DNA of 64,000 nt, from contig NZ_JAHUWK010000005.1 in the NCBI RefSeq assembly GCF_019219065.1, positions 1 to 64,000 on the forward strand, given 5' to 3'. The notes under the pieces were generated by a model, which saw only the letters and a list, made by a program, of their open reading frames with translations, was not told where the DNA came from and did no database searches. This document shows positions 63,801 to 64,000 of the stretch, piece by piece (position 1 is the first letter of the stretch; each line of letters opens with the position of its first letter). Source of the stretch: Duganella sp. sic0402. Its GTDB lineage: Bacteria; Pseudomonadota; Gammaproteobacteria; Burkholderiales; Burkholderiaceae_D. Position numbers and translations under genes: made by a program.

Positions 63801-64000
63801 GACACCACCGCGCCGGTTGCCACGCCAGTGCTGAGCACGCAGACGGCGGACGGCGCCATCAGCGGCTCACTGTCGGCGCCGTTGGGCAGCGGCGAAAGCG
63901 TGCTGGTATCGCGCGACAACGGCAGCACCTGGAGTACGCTCAGCAGCAGCGCCCAGGCGTGGTCGCTCAGCCTGAATGGCGCCAGCAGCGCACTGCTGCA
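57846..64000 (+). CDS. Giant DUF4347 and Ig-like repeat surface protein, 3' truncated
   Basis: The ATG at 57846 follows an AGGAG site, and the frame stays open to the window end (over 2050 codons). The N-terminus has an LEPR-type motif (SLEQRFMFDGAV, 32-43) shared by large exported repeat proteins. DUF4347 spans about 80-241, with AIHILSHGDDG and DLLLYGCDVAAG. From about residue 390 on there are Ig-like domains of 102-105 residues, many opening D-[ST]-G-S-S-x-x-D-[FL]-I-T and closing DTxAP. Adhesion or biofilm function is probable. Export likely uses the upstream TolC/HlyD pair. The C-terminus is unseen. Confidence 0.9.
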   Translation, partial: MNQPLYPLHQADQSTKAAGRRPLQRSSQLLSLEQRFMFDGAVADAAHAAQAHDTAVAAATVPPAVTVRAADPAKDQGRKEVVLVDTSLANYKTLEAGVRDGVGIVEFDGKGDGLAQIAVWAATQSGLDAIHILSHGDDGVLNLGTSRITTASLSSASVQAELAELGQALSADGDLLLYGCDVAAGDGATLLAGLAKATGADIAASTNLTGAARLGGDWTLESHTGTIEARELALTDYDHLLINVDITTGYAYGAPSFTKIVGGATLTFTIIPGTEDPLHAGFFSGYYPDIAWVMSFNNTYASGLIVTVSAGYIFDMTSATGAVSGTVTYHPTGGAASDATHSGLVATDVNGEIIEDTYSLTTLKGMTQLKISSVDTGGSTDGSLFFSSFGIVAHLLPTTTVNVSSLTYDTGNSSSDFLTKTAANGFSGTLSAQLTATQKVQVSYDGGTLWSDATTYAANSSNWSVDTTLVEGTHTIQVRVAESYDGGSTYYGGTAKSQTYTLDTVPSNTSFNTIRFSADTGSSNTDLNTNTGTQDIKATLSATLDVGEKVWVSTTGVNGSYTDVTSFVSSQTLNWTNQTLVGSNTLAFKVTDAAGNDSTPTTQAYVIDTTPPTAYATSVALSNDSGTPGDLITNNPAQTISGNLSANLGANESVQVSIANGAWATASVIGSGWSLTNQTLTGSTSTIRVKVTDLAGNDSATVYSANYTLDTSGPTVTFTNVHLQTDSGNSATDFITNEASQTIHATLLGTLDANDLVLGSLDNGVQWSNITSKLSGNTLTWDGLTLSGTSSIKLKVVDNANNDSTTIYSHSYTIDSATPSAPPTPTLATLSDTGVLNNDKLTNDTTPTLTGSAEADSTVTIYDGATKLGTAMASASGVWNYTTAALSGASHSFTVTATDTAGNVSTASQALTITLDTTAPAIASVDVPANGSYRANTALTFSVHTDDLVYVDTSGGTPRLQLTIGANTRYASYVSGSGSSTLVFSYTVQAGENDSDGIAVNAIQLNNGDITDAAGNTLGNTLNNLGATTSVLVDTAAPVATSVGVPNNATYYTGEALDFVINYNEAVTVNTSSGTPYIELDVGGVTRHASYVAGSGSTGLLFRYNVVNGDTDANGVTVNGLYLNNGSINDAAGNAGSATLNSIGNTGGVLVDGSQPSITNVSSTANGSYGAGSTISITVSFSAAVEVNTTGGIPTLALSSGGTATYFSGGGSNTLVFHYTVGAGENSADLDYASSAALSLNNALIYESNGAGRNASVTLLAPGTAGSLGANRDIVIDTIAPAITGSTVVFSNDTGSSATDLITKQASQTEIRGTLNGTLASNETVMVSLDNGASWIIAVAAGSNWTIDARTLSGSNTIKVYVKDAAGNTGSTATFDYVLDQTGPSTTFGTIRFSSDTGSSKIDLITNATAQTVSATLSSALAAGEQVFGSYDGGNSWRDITDKVSGTTLSWDGVTLASSNTLQFYVRDVAGNDGTMTYKSYVLDTTPPGTSVISAGFSDDTGSSNSDFITKVGTQTVSGTLSANLLAGETVYVSTDNGGTWQAATSDGRDGWSVSNMSLTSVGANATLLVKVSDTAGNDGNILSQAYTYDTTAPTAASVTPLTTQSLTPVLSGSATLAPGDSMTVSVGGATYDVTPVAGAWTLDLASAVPATGALTLVLNNQYHVTATITDTAGNSSNDTTSGELIVGTLAQPATPPTTTAGGATLSNDSGASNSDFITNIAQQTISGSLSAPLQVGERVEVSLDGGTSWSNAAASGSSWSFSASLAGSGNLQVRVSGDGGNGAVYSRAYTLDTTPPAAPLADAFSSSSLTPVLNGAATLADGETLSVAVGGANYAVSVVNGRWTLDLARATPASGALSLTAGGSYSVVATVTDLAGNRSSGSGTLTINTLPGVTSMTLSADSGSSNSDFITNVAAQTVSGGLSAPLAADQTVQLSLDGGATWQNASVSGTSWSASVALSGSNTLVARVASAGGNGASLARAYVLDTTAPVATPVLSTQTADGAISGSLSAPLGSGESVLVSRDNGSTWSTLSSSAQAWSLSLNGASSALL

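Noticed and set aside
1-64000. tRNA, rRNA or insertion sequence elements
   Set aside because: I found no tRNA- or rRNA-like gene and no IS with terminal repeats; the only rRNA-like match is a 13-mer in the rne leader.

Overview
This window is GC-rich DNA from a motile Gram-negative bacterium. It looks like a betaproteobacterium of the Oxalobacteraceae type (Massilia, Duganella or Janthinobacterium relatives). That placement is an inference from the flagellar locus layout, the LPS-type rings (FlgH/FlgI), the MotC/MotD stators, the rne/rluC pair and the overall coding style; no rRNA marker gene is present.

Bases 1-45068 are mostly one large flagellar locus. A 5'-truncated FliK-like gene, a small FlhB C-domain protein and a YcgR-type PilZ brake come first. 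Then fliE (minus strand) lies divergent to fliFGHIJK and fliLMNOPQR (plus). Next comes an 8-kb gene (14398-22344) for a 2648-residue protein built almost entirely of an octapeptide of the form A-L-[ST]-[ST]-x-Q-[ILV]-x. It converges on flgBCDEFGHIJKL, read on the minus strand from 33244 to 22416. Divergent from flgB are flgA, flgM (with a good sigma-28 promoter) and flgN. Further on, a second minus-strand operon reads flhB, flhA, an Rpn-type nuclease/transposase-like gene, flhF, flhG, fliA, motC and motD. Together these give rod, hook, export gate, switch, stator, polar-placement and late-gene control functions. Flagellin, cap and chemotaxis genes are not in the window.

Bases 44091-53255 are housekeeping: a fumarylacetoacetase-like hydrolase, an RsuA-type pseudouridine synthase, a small unknown gene behind a likely FNR box, SppA peptidase, a Rieske protein, a phosphoglycolate-phosphatase-like HAD enzyme, RluC, and a divergent rne (RNase E) with a long leader.

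Bases 53309-64000 start with an AT-rich intergenic stretch. They hold a plus-strand surface/secretion cluster: a TolC-like outer-membrane lipoprotein, a short HlyD-like adaptor, a secreted phage-tail-collar-like protein, a Sel1-repeat protein, and the first 2051 codons of a giant DUF4347/Ig-like adhesin that runs off the window. No inner-membrane pump or ABC ATPase lies in the visible part.

The most unusual items are the octapeptide giant inside the flagellar locus, with its 402-bp super-repeat and a recent 801-bp-offset duplication, and the DUF4347 surface cluster. FlhG also has an apparently destroyed P-loop, and a FliK paralogue is paired with an FlhB C-domain mimic.
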